Shown piece by piece: positions 16,708 through 24,317 of a stretch of DNA of 64,000 bases. The notes beneath the pieces were generated by a model. That model worked only from the letters and a program-made list of their open reading frames with translations, did no database searches and was not told the origin of the DNA. How positions within the stretch are numbered: position 1 is the first letter of the stretch; each line of letters begins with the position of its first letter. The position numbers and the translations under genes are program-made. The stretch comes from Betaproteobacteria bacterium GR16-43 (lineage in GTDB: Bacteria > Pseudomonadota > Gammaproteobacteria > Burkholderiales > Usitatibacteraceae): contig CP019169.1 in NCBI GenBank assembly GCA_001953215.1, positions 1,922,001-1,986,000 of the forward strand, written 5' to 3'.

Positions 16708-18375
16708 TTGTCGTTGTCCCGGGAAAGATCCAGCCCCGCGCTCGCCGCGGCGTTGTGGGCCGCCGTCCTGATCGGCGCGGCGCTGGTTTTCGCGCCGCTC
16801 TCGGGCATCTACTTCCTCGCCGACGACTTCGTGCCGCTCGTATTGCTGCGCCACTGGCAGGACGAGGGGCGCATCGGCGCCGAGCTCGCGGCGCGCTTCC
16901 ACGGCGGCCTCGACCCGCAGAACCATTTCTACAGGCCGCTCTCGTACGCGTCGTTCGCGCTGAATTACTTCGCGGGCGGCACGAACGCGACGTCCTGGCT
17001 CGCGGTCAACGTGGCGTTGCACGGCGCGAGCGCGGCGATGGCCGGCGCGATCGGCGTGATGGCGGCGGGAGCGCGGGGCGCGCGAGCCTGGATCGGCGCG
17101 GCCGCCGGTGCGGCGCTCTTCCTCTTCTTCTCGCCGAGTGCCGAAGTGATCGCATGGATCTCCGGGCGTTTCGACGTCTCCGCAACCTTCTTCGCGCTGC
17201 TCTCCTGCCTGCTGTTCCTGCGCAGCCGAACCCTGGGCGATCGCTACGCCGTGCTTTCGCTGGCCAGCGGCGTCGCGGCGTTCCTCTGCAAGGAGTCGGC
17301 GGGGGTCCTGCCGTTCGCGATCCTGATGCTGGCCTGCATTCCGCGCGATCCGGGCGAGCCTTCGGGGCTGCGTGCACGAGCGGTCACGGCCCTGCGCCGC
17401 GCGGCGCCGTGGCTGGCGCTTGCCGCGATCTACCTCGTCGCGCGCTACGTGTTCTTCGGAACCTTCACCAAGGTCTATGTGCGCGTCACGCCGGTGCCGT
17501 CGATTCTCTCCGCGGAGTACTGGATCCAGCTGGCTGCTTCGCTACCGGCATTTCTCGCGGCGCAGTTCCGCCCGCAGGGCTATTTCCCGGCGGTGCTCGC
17601 GTTCACGGCGGTGCAGCTCGGGGCCATCGCCTACATCGCGATCGCCCGCGAGACGGAGCGGCAAGCGCGGCAAGCCCTGTTTGCACTGGGCACCGTGACG
17701 GCGCTCACGGTCGCGCTCGTCGTGCCGCATGTGGTGGGCCTGCTCGCCAATGGTCTCGGCGGGCGGCTCGCGTACAACACGGCTGCCTTCTATGCCGCGC
17801 TCGTCGCGGCGGCGTTCGCCTTCGCGCGGCCGGCGTGGCCGCTATGGGGCACCACGCTCGTGCTCGTGTTGCTGCACGCGGGCTCGCAGTCGGCCGCGAT
17901 CGGACGCAGCGTCGGCGCTTCGGCGCAGATGCGCAGTCTCGTCGCGGCGGTCGAGCAGGAGGCCCGCAAGGGGACGGCGGACGACTACACGCTCGTGTTG
18001 ATCCCGCCCTTCATCGACGACGTCATCTTCGGGCTCAACGCGCAGGGCGGGCTCATGCTGCCGCCGATCCAGGAGCGGTCGCTCGCCTCGCGCGTGGTTG
18101 TGCAGACCTTCGAGGATCTCACCGACCTCCAGGACAAGATCGCGGATCACCTGGTGCCGACCCTGCGCCGCCGTACGCTGATGGAATACCTGGGGGGCGC
18201 AAGGCAGGTCACCTCGCCGGCGGAATATCCCACGCGGATCGTTTGCTGGAACGTGGCGCAAAGGCGCTTCGTGCCGGTCGTGGTCCAGGCGGGCCCCGGG
18301 CCCAAGGCCTATGTCGAAGCGATCGAGCGCGCCCTCGGAGGCCTGGGCTGCGTCGGCAGCGCCGTGCCCCGCTAG
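16708..18375 (+). CDS. Polytopic membrane protein, GT-C-glycosyltransferase-like, candidate arabinosyltransferase
   Basis: A 555-residue inner-membrane protein. About ten to twelve hydrophobic spans fill residues 10-400, followed by a soluble tail of about 150 residues. An acidic ADDF motif (D39, D40) sits in the first external loop, where GT-C lipid-phosphate-sugar glycosyltransferases have their catalytic acid, and HGGLDPQNHFYRPLSY follows. I do not recognise a named family. I start at TTG 16708 because AAGGAAGG lies 9 nt before it. It converges on the DprE2-like gene with a 4-bp overlap. Use of a polyprenyl-phosphate sugar made by that cluster is inference. Confidence 0.7.
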   Translation: MSLSRERSSPALAAALWAAVLIGAALVFAPLSGIYFLADDFVPLVLLRHWQDEGRIGAELAARFHGGLDPQNHFYRPLSYASFALNYFAGGTNATSWLAVNVALHGASAAMAGAIGVMAAGARGARAWIGAAAGAALFLFFSPSAEVIAWISGRFDVSATFFALLSCLLFLRSRTLGDRYAVLSLASGVAAFLCKESAGVLPFAILMLACIPRDPGEPSGLRARAVTALRRAAPWLALAAIYLVARYVFFGTFTKVYVRVTPVPSILSAEYWIQLAASLPAFLAAQFRPQGYFPAVLAFTAVQLGAIAYIAIARETERQARQALFALGTVTALTVALVVPHVVGLLANGLGGRLAYNTAAFYAALVAAAFAFARPAWPLWGTTLVLVLLHAGSQSAAIGRSVGASAQMRSLVAAVEQEARKGTADDYTLVLIPPFIDDVIFGLNAQGGLMLPPIQERSLASRVVVQTFEDLTDLQDKIADHLVPTLRRRTLMEYLGGARQVTSPAEYPTRIVCWNVAQRRFVPVVVQAGPGPKAYVEAIERALGGLGCVGSAVPR

Positions 18376-19115
18376 ATTTTCAGGCGGACGAAGATCGCCT
18401 CGGGCAGGTGGCGGATCACGAACAGGATCGGCCACCAGAACCACGGCAGGTAGACCTCGGTGCCACCGTGTTCGAGCGCTGCGACGATGCCCCGCGCGAT
18501 TCGCTCGGGCGGTGACCAGAGCGCGCCCTTCTTGAACGCCGCCGTCATGGGCGTGTCGACGAAGCCCGGCTTGACGGTCACGACGTGCACGCCGCTCGCG
18601 TGCAGGCGCGAGCGCAATCCGCCGAGGAAGATCGACAGCGCACCCTTGGCGCTGCCGTACACGTAGTTGCTCGCGCGGCCGCGGTCGCCGGCCACCGACG
18701 AGATCGCGACGATGCAGCCCGCGCCGCGAGGTTCGAAACGGTTCGCGAGTTCGGATGCCAGCGACGCGGGTCCGAGGAAATTCGTGCGGATCTCGGCTTC
18801 GACGCGCGTGAAGTCACGTTCGCAGGCCGCCTGGTCGGGCAGGGTGCCTTGCGCGATCAACGCGGCGTCGATCGAACCGCCAAGCGCGCGCTCGGCCTCG
18901 TCGAGGAGCTTCGCGTGGTGCGTCGTCACGTCGAGGTCGGCCACGGCGGCGGTCACCGTCGCACCGCGAGCGGCGAGGTCCGCGCGAACCGCTTCGAGCT
19001 TCGCGGCGTCGCGCGCGACGAGATGCAGGCGCACGCCGCGCGCAGCGACACGGCGCGCCGTCGCCTGCGCGATCGCCGAGGTGGCGCCGAAGATCACGAT
19101 GCGCTCGAAGCTCAC
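18372..19115 (-). CDS. SDR-family reductase, DprE2-like (decaprenylphosphoryl-2-keto-ribose reductase)
   Basis: A 247-residue short-chain dehydrogenase. It has an N-terminal nucleotide motif FGATSAIAQA, the catalytic serine in VAISSVAGDRG and the YVYGSAKGA Tyr-x3-Lys pair. The following SRLHASGVHVVTVKPGFVDTPMTA resembles the DprE2 branch rather than fatty-acid reductases. In mycobacteria DprE2 reduces the keto intermediate from DprE1 to decaprenylphosphoryl-arabinose. The DprE1-like gene ends 10 nt upstream on the same strand, which supports that pairing. The start is GTG 19115. A hydrophobic C-terminal stretch (YLPWFWWPILFVIRHL) suggests membrane association. Confidence 0.85.
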   Translation of the reverse strand: MSFERIVIFGATSAIAQATARRVAARGVRLHLVARDAAKLEAVRADLAARGATVTAAVADLDVTTHHAKLLDEAERALGGSIDAALIAQGTLPDQAACERDFTRVEAEIRTNFLGPASLASELANRFEPRGAGCIVAISSVAGDRGRASNYVYGSAKGALSIFLGGLRSRLHASGVHVVTVKPGFVDTPMTAAFKKGALWSPPERIARGIVAALEHGGTEVYLPWFWWPILFVIRHLPEAIFVRLKI

Positions 19116-19125
19116 GGGTCGAACC

Positions 19126-20415
19126 TCATGGTGTGACTCGCCGCCAGAAGCTGGAAGAGAAGGCCGGATCCCGAAGCGCTTCGAGCTCGCCCCAACGCGG
19201 GAACGAGGCGCGAAAGGTCCCGGGCGACATGCGCGCGTCCTTCGCCGGGTAGATGGCGCCGCCCGCGTCGCGCACGATCGTGTCGAGCCGTTCGAGGAGC
19301 TCGAGCGTCTGCGCGCCTCGCATCGGCAGGTCGAGGGCCAGGGTCACGCCGGGGCGCGCGAAAGAGAGCAGGCCGGCGGGCTCGCGATCGCCGAACACCT
19401 TGAGGACCGAGAGGAACGAGGCGTCGCCGGCGGCGGCAACCGCCTCGAGGATCGAGCGCACGCGCGAAGGCGCATCGGCGCGCGGCACCACGCACTGGTG
19501 CTGGACGAAGCCGGGCTCGCCGTACATGCGGTTCCAGTGCGCGACGCCGTCGAGCGGGAACAGGTACCGGGAATACGGCACGCGTTCCTCTCGCCAATGG
19601 CGCGGCGCCCGCGCGCGGTACATCGCGTTGAAGAGGGCGACGCTGTGGCGATTGAGCGTGGCCGCGGGCAGGTCGAACGGGACCGCGAGGTGCGAATCGG
19701 ATGGCGCCTGCGACGCCTCGGCCACGGTCGAGTGGTTGGCGCGGATGAAGACGCCCCGGCCGGCATCACCGCCGCGCGCCAGGGCATCGACCCACGCCAC
19801 GTGGTATTCGAAGCCCGCGCTGGCCTCCGACAGCGCGAAGAAGTGCTCGAGGTTCTCCATGCGCATCGTCTCGACCTCGAAGGCGGGAGACGCGATCGCG
19901 CGCAGTTGCAGCTCGGCCCACGTGACGAGTCCGGTGAGGCCGAGCCCCCCGATCGTGGCGCGAAACAGCGCCGTCTCGGAATCCGGCGAGCATTCCCGGC
20001 GCGTGCCGTCGGAACGAACGAGCTCCAGGCGCCTCACGTGCTCGCCGAACGAACCGGCCGCGTGATGGTTCTTGCCGTGGATGTCGTTGGCGATGGCGCC
20101 GCCCACCGTCACCTGCGAAGTGCCCGGGACCACCGGCAGGAACCAGCCCGCGGGCACGGCGACCTGCAGGATTTGCGCGAGCGACATCCCGGCCTCGCAG
20201 CGCAGCACGCCGCTCGCGCGATCGAAGGCGATGAGCCGGTCGAGGCCGGCGGTCGCGAGGAGCGTGCCGCCTTCGTTGAGGCAACTGTCGCCGTAGCTGC
20301 GCGCGAGGCCGGACGGCAGCATCGTGCCCTCGATGCGGGGCAGCCCGAGGTGGCGCCAGTGCAGCGGAATCACCGCGGCGTGCTCGACCTTCGGATAGTT
20401 GCCCCAGGAGCGCAC
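19126..20415 (-). CDS. FAD-dependent oxidase, DprE1-like (decaprenylphosphoryl-ribose 2-oxidase)
   Basis: A 429-residue flavoenzyme of the vanillyl-alcohol-oxidase fold, very similar along its length to mycobacterial DprE1. It shows the flavin motif AIANDIHGKNHHAAGSFG (residues 107-124), FPLDGVAHWNRMYGEPGFVQ (286-305), SVLKVFGD (336-343) and the active-site lysine in YPAKDAR (K392). The residue matching the benzothiazinone-reactive cysteine of the mycobacterial enzyme (Cys387) is alanine here (A360, in PGVTLALDLP). It should oxidise a polyprenylphosphoryl-ribose. The GTG start lies 3 nt after the UbiA-fusion gene, so the two are co-transcribed. Confidence 0.9.
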   Translation of the reverse strand: MRSWGNYPKVEHAAVIPLHWRHLGLPRIEGTMLPSGLARSYGDSCLNEGGTLLATAGLDRLIAFDRASGVLRCEAGMSLAQILQVAVPAGWFLPVVPGTSQVTVGGAIANDIHGKNHHAAGSFGEHVRRLELVRSDGTRRECSPDSETALFRATIGGLGLTGLVTWAELQLRAIASPAFEVETMRMENLEHFFALSEASAGFEYHVAWVDALARGGDAGRGVFIRANHSTVAEASQAPSDSHLAVPFDLPAATLNRHSVALFNAMYRARAPRHWREERVPYSRYLFPLDGVAHWNRMYGEPGFVQHQCVVPRADAPSRVRSILEAVAAAGDASFLSVLKVFGDREPAGLLSFARPGVTLALDLPMRGAQTLELLERLDTIVRDAGGAIYPAKDARMSPGTFRASFPRWGELEALRDPAFSSSFWRRVTP

Positions 20416-20418
20416 GCG

Positions 20419-21825
20419 TCAGGTCGCCCCGATCATCGCGGCGACGATCAGCGCGCCCACGGCGTAGCTCGGCGGGTCGCGCAGCGCGAAGAGCAGCGGA
20501 TCCTCGTGCAGCCGCCCGCGGTGGGCGAGGAACCACACGCGCGAGATCCAGTAGAGCAGCAGCGGCACGGCGAATCCCAGCAGCGCGGGCGACCGGTAGA
20601 GCACGACCACCTGCGGGCTCGTGATGTAGAGCGCGAACACGAGCACGGCGAGGTAGCCGCTGGCCGTGCCCAGCATCGCGAGCAGCGGGCCGTCGCTCGC
20701 GAGGTAGCCGCGTCCACCGACCTGCTCCTCGTCGCGCGCGAGCACGTTTGCGACTTCCACGTAGCGCTTGGCCAGCGCCAGCGACAGGAACAGGAACAGC
20801 GAGAACGCGAGCAGCCACGGCGACACGGGGACGGCGATCGCCGCGGCGCCCGCGAGCAGGCGCAGCGTGTAGAGCCCGGCGAGCACGAACGCATCGAGCA
20901 GCGCGACGCGCTTCAGGCCGAGCGAGTAGGCGAGGTTCGCGACGACGTAGGCCACGAGCAGCAGCGCGAACGAAACGGGCAGGCGCAGGGCGATGAACGT
21001 CGCGCCCGCGAGCAGGACCGGGAGCAGGGCGAGCGCCGCGAGGATCGGCATCTCGCCCGCGGCGATCGCGCGGGACTTCTTGGTGGGATGGCGCCGGTCG
21101 TCCTGCAGGTCGGAGAGGTCGTTGGCGAGGTAGACGGCCGAGGCGACGAGCCCGAAGGCCACGAACGCGAGGAAGCCCGCGGCGAGCGCGGGCTCGTCCC
21201 ACCGGTGCGCGGTCACCAGCGGCACGAAGACGAGCAGGTTCTTCGCCCATTGGTAGGCGCGCACGCCGCGCAGGAGCGTCAGCAACGGCCGCCGTCTACG
21301 CTTCACGACGATCGCTTCGCGCGCGTGGCGCCACACCGGGACGTCGAAGCGGTCCTCGCCGGCGTAGTCGAAGCCCTTCTCGCCGAAGCGCGCCACGAGT
21401 TCCCTGGCCTTTTCCCGACCCTTCAAATTGCGGACGCCGTCGCTGGCGATCACGCCGTCGAAGACGCCCAAGTGGTCGGCGATGCGTTGCGCGATCGACG
21501 CGTCGGCCGCCGTGGCCAGCAGGAGCGTGCGGCCCTGCGAGCGCGCCGCGCGCAGGTCGCGCAGCAGGTCTTCGTCGTAGGGCAGGACCGTGACGTCGAT
21601 ATCGGCGCGATTCGCGAGCTCGCGCTTGAGGGCGGCGCGGCCGCGCGCGAGCCAGAACGGCAGCGCGAACACGAGGTGGGGGCGGCGCTTCAACGTGGAG
21701 ACCAGCGTCTCCAGTAACATGTCGGTCTTCACGAGCGTGCCGTCGAGATCCACGCAAAGCGGCACCGGATCGGCCGATGCGGGAACGGTCGTGCTCACCG
21801 GGGGATCGCGAGTTTGGCTCTGCAT
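20419..21825 (-). CDS. HAD phosphatase-UbiA prenyltransferase fusion, decaprenyl-phosphate phosphoribosyltransferase-like
   Basis: A two-domain protein of 468 residues. Residues 20-200 are a HAD-type phosphatase (CVDLDGT, nucleophile D26; LLLATAADASIAQRIA). Residues 205-468 are a UbiA-fold integral membrane transferase with RAYQWAKNLLVFVPL and the Mg/phosphate motif NDLSDLQDDRRHPTKKSR. In mycobacteria the separate UbiA enzyme (Rv3806c family) attaches phosphoribose from PRPP to decaprenyl phosphate and a phosphatase then removes the 5-phosphate. The fusion could do both steps. ATG 21825 and GTG 21798 are both possible starts. It is the first gene of the DprE1/DprE2 operon and its 5' end abuts or overlaps the divergent flippase-like gene. 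Confidence 0.88.
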   Translation of the reverse strand: MQSQTRDPPVSTTVPASADPVPLCVDLDGTLVKTDMLLETLVSTLKRRPHLVFALPFWLARGRAALKRELANRADIDVTVLPYDEDLLRDLRAARSQGRTLLLATAADASIAQRIADHLGVFDGVIASDGVRNLKGREKARELVARFGEKGFDYAGEDRFDVPVWRHAREAIVVKRRRRPLLTLLRGVRAYQWAKNLLVFVPLVTAHRWDEPALAAGFLAFVAFGLVASAVYLANDLSDLQDDRRHPTKKSRAIAAGEMPILAALALLPVLLAGATFIALRLPVSFALLLVAYVVANLAYSLGLKRVALLDAFVLAGLYTLRLLAGAAAIAVPVSPWLLAFSLFLFLSLALAKRYVEVANVLARDEEQVGGRGYLASDGPLLAMLGTASGYLAVLVFALYITSPQVVVLYRSPALLGFAVPLLLYWISRVWFLAHRGRLHEDPLLFALRDPPSYAVGALIVAAMIGAT

Positions 21826-22770
21826 GAACGTGGCTACGGTTGGCGCGCGGCCATCATATCAGCCGTCCTGGCGGCATTCGCCTTCGTCGCGTTCGCGTTC
21901 TGGAGCGATGCGGCGCGTTTCGGCGCCGCGCTCGCCCGCGTCGACGCGGGTCTCGCCATCGCGCTGCTGGCCCTTTCGGCCGCCAACTATGCGCTGCGGG
22001 CCGTCCGTTGGCGCCTCTTCCTCGCCGATGCCGGCCACGCCGTGCCGTGGGGCGCCGCGGCCGCCAACTACGTGCGCGGCTTCGCCCTCACCACCACGCC
22101 GGGCAAGGCGGGCGAGGCGATCCGCTCGCTCGAGCTGAAGCGCGCCTTCGACGTGCCGTGGTCGGTGTCGATCGCGGCGTTGCTCGCCGATCGCTTCTCC
22201 GACGTGCTGGCGCTGGCGCTGCTCTGCGGCCTGGGCCTCGCGATGCTGCCGTACGGCGGCGCGCTCGCGGCGGTCGCGGCCGTCGCCGTCGCCATCGCGC
22301 TCTGGGTCGCCTCCTCCGATCGGCGGACGGCCGTGCTGGCGCATGGCGTGGCGCGGATCCTCCCGCGCCGGCTGGCCGGGCCGTTTTCCGCGCTCGCGGT
22401 CCATGCCGGGCGCCTCGCGCGCGGCCGGACGCTGGCCCTGGGCCTCGCCCTCTCGCTCGTGGCCTGGTCGGCCGAGGCCTGGGCGCTGCACCTGGTGGTC
22501 GAGGCGATGGGCGCGACGATTCCGGTCGGCACGGCGATGGGCATCTACGCCATCGCGCTGCTGGGCGGGGCGCTGTTCCTGCTGCCCGGCGGACTGGGGA
22601 GCACCGAGGCCCTGATGGTGCTGCTGCTCGTGCAGGCGGGAATGGATCCGTCGGGCGCGGGGGCGGCGACGGTCGTCTCGCGCGTGACGACGCTCTGGTT
22701 CGCGGTGGTCCTCGGGTGGATCGCGCTGGCGACGCTCCGAACCGTGCCTTCGAACGGCAACGTTCGTTAA
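21814..22770 (+). CDS. Flippase-like integral membrane protein (lysylphosphatidylglycerol synthase TM / UPF0104 family)
   Basis: A 318-residue membrane protein with about eight spans. It has the family hallmarks ANYALRAVRWRLFLADAG, FALTTTPGKAGEAIRSLELKR and LPGGLGSTEALMVLLLVQAGM. Family members are linked to flipping lipids or to lipid-linked sugar transport. I start at TTG 21814, the only start compatible with the first helix, because GGGGGA lies 8 nt before it. The start codon is within a few bases of the start of the opposite-strand HAD-UbiA gene. It could move the polyprenylphosphoryl sugar made by that operon across the membrane; this is inference. Confidence 0.85.
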   Translation: MALHERGYGWRAAIISAVLAAFAFVAFAFWSDAARFGAALARVDAGLAIALLALSAANYALRAVRWRLFLADAGHAVPWGAAAANYVRGFALTTTPGKAGEAIRSLELKRAFDVPWSVSIAALLADRFSDVLALALLCGLGLAMLPYGGALAAVAAVAVAIALWVASSDRRTAVLAHGVARILPRRLAGPFSALAVHAGRLARGRTLALGLALSLVAWSAEAWALHLVVEAMGATIPVGTAMGIYAIALLGGALFLLPGGLGSTEALMVLLLVQAGMDPSGAGAATVVSRVTTLWFAVVLGWIALATLRTVPSNGNVR

Positions 22771-22823
22771 ACTGACGCGCGTTGCCATCCAACGACGTCA
22801 AACAAACAAGGGGGACTGCCGCA

Positions 22824-24317
22824 TTGGGCCAACCAGACCTGGACGAGATGCAGTGGATCGCCGACGCGCATGCGGACGAAACGGTCGCCGCCATCGTGGG
22901 CCCCTGGCCCGAAGCCCCGATGCGGGCGCAGGCCGCACCCCTGGCCGCGACGGCTGAAGCCGCCGCAGCCGACCCCGACACCGCCGCACGCCTGCGCCGC
23001 ATCGACGACCTCAATGCCGCCGTAAGAAACTGGCAGGACAACGCCGGGGTCCGCGCCTGGCGGGCGGACTCGCAGCAGATCACGGCCGGTATCGGAAAGC
23101 CCCTGCAAGCTTATGTGACCGCCGCGGGCCCGCTGCCGGACTGGGCCGACCCGGACCGGATCCTGCGCGCCCAGGCCCTGTTCATGGATTACGGGGCGTT
23201 GTCCGTGACGATGCTCTTCTGCGCCAGCCTCCCCGAATGCTACGTCGTGCCCGACCTCGCGGCCGTGCTGCACGCCACCGGCCAGCTCGAGGAGCGCGCC
23301 GAGCATCGCATCCGGGCCACGGGCGCGATGGTGTTCCCGGTCATGATGCTGGGCGGTCTCACGAAGGACGACGGGGCCGGCATCGCGCAGATCCTCAAGG
23401 TGCGGCTGATCCACGCCACCGTACGCAACCTCATCCTGCGAGACTCGCCCGACGTGGCGGTCGCGCGCATGCGCTTCGCGGATGCCGCCGAATTCAGCGG
23501 GCTGATACCGCCGCTCGCCACGGTCCAGCCCGGCGACTCGATGAGCAGCGCCTTGCACGCGATGGGCTGGGACCTGAAGCGCTTCGCCCTGCCCAACAAC
23601 CAGGAAGAGCTCGCCTACACGCTGCTCACGTTCAGCTACGTGTTCCTGCGCAGCCTGCGGCGGCTCGGAATCCCCCTCAAGCCGGAACAGGAGCTCGACT
23701 ATCTGCATGCCTGGAACGTGGCGGGCCACTTCCTCGGTATCCGCCGCGAACTGATGGTGGAGACGATGGACGAAGCCGCGGAGCTCTTCGCGCGCATGCA
23801 GGCGCGCGGCCGCGAGGACTGGGCCAAGCGCCCGACCGCCATCGATCCGCGGCCCCGCCTCGGCGGCGCGCTCATGGATGCGATGGAGTCGGTGATTCCC
23901 GACGGGCCGTTCAAGAAATTCCCGGTCCTGCTCACGCGCCGCCTGCTCGAACCCGCCAGCTCGCGCGACCTCGGCCTCGACGGCCGGGTCTCGCTGGTGT
24001 CGCGCTTCCTGTTCTCGGCCCTGATGCTCACGGCGCGCGGCATCGATGCGCTGGTGCGCCTCGCGTTCCCGGATTTCTCGCTCTCGCGGTTGATCACGCG
24101 GGTCATCGGCTATCGCCTGATGTGCGCGCTGCTCATGAGCCAGACGCGGGACCTGTCCGTGCCCGCGCAATTGCGCCCCGGCATCCGCGCGCTGATCGCG
24201 GGCTGGGGCCTGGACTCGAAGGCGCCGAACTGGGTCAACGCCCTCGAGGATCGCCTCACCACGCGCGGCGATTGGCAGGCGATCGCGCGCACGCCGCCCG
24301 ACGCGGGGAAGGCCTGA
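22824..24317 (+). CDS. MpaB / rubber-oxygenase-like (DUF2236) heme protein
   Basis: A protein of 497 residues resembling the ER-bound oxygenase MpaB / latex-clearing-protein catalytic domain. Recognisable parts are LRAQALFMDYGALSVTMLF, the conserved histidine in IHATVRNLI, LLTFSYVFLRSLRRLGI, and HAWNVAGHFLGIRREL, where the second histidine cluster sits. Such proteins bind one b-type heme and oxidatively cleave isoprenoid chains or fatty acids. I choose TTG 22824 because AAGGGGG (22808-22814) is 9 nt upstream; TTG 22782 would add 14 residues without a Shine-Dalgarno. There is no signal peptide. The stop overlaps the next gene as TGATG. Confidence 0.8.
   Translation: MGQPDLDEMQWIADAHADETVAAIVGPWPEAPMRAQAAPLAATAEAAAADPDTAARLRRIDDLNAAVRNWQDNAGVRAWRADSQQITAGIGKPLQAYVTAAGPLPDWADPDRILRAQALFMDYGALSVTMLFCASLPECYVVPDLAAVLHATGQLEERAEHRIRATGAMVFPVMMLGGLTKDDGAGIAQILKVRLIHATVRNLILRDSPDVAVARMRFADAAEFSGLIPPLATVQPGDSMSSALHAMGWDLKRFALPNNQEELAYTLLTFSYVFLRSLRRLGIPLKPEQELDYLHAWNVAGHFLGIRRELMVETMDEAAELFARMQARGREDWAKRPTAIDPRPRLGGALMDAMESVIPDGPFKKFPVLLTRRLLEPASSRDLGLDGRVSLVSRFLFSALMLTARGIDALVRLAFPDFSLSRLITRVIGYRLMCALLMSQTRDLSVPAQLRPGIRALIAGWGLDSKAPNWVNALEDRLTTRGDWQAIARTPPDAGKA

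Noticed and set aside
18667-21717. A 1016-codon plus-strand open frame across the DprE-like operon
   Set aside because: It is the opposite-strand shadow of three clear minus-strand genes. Its translation is Arg/Ala/His-rich without domains, as expected in very GC-rich DNA.
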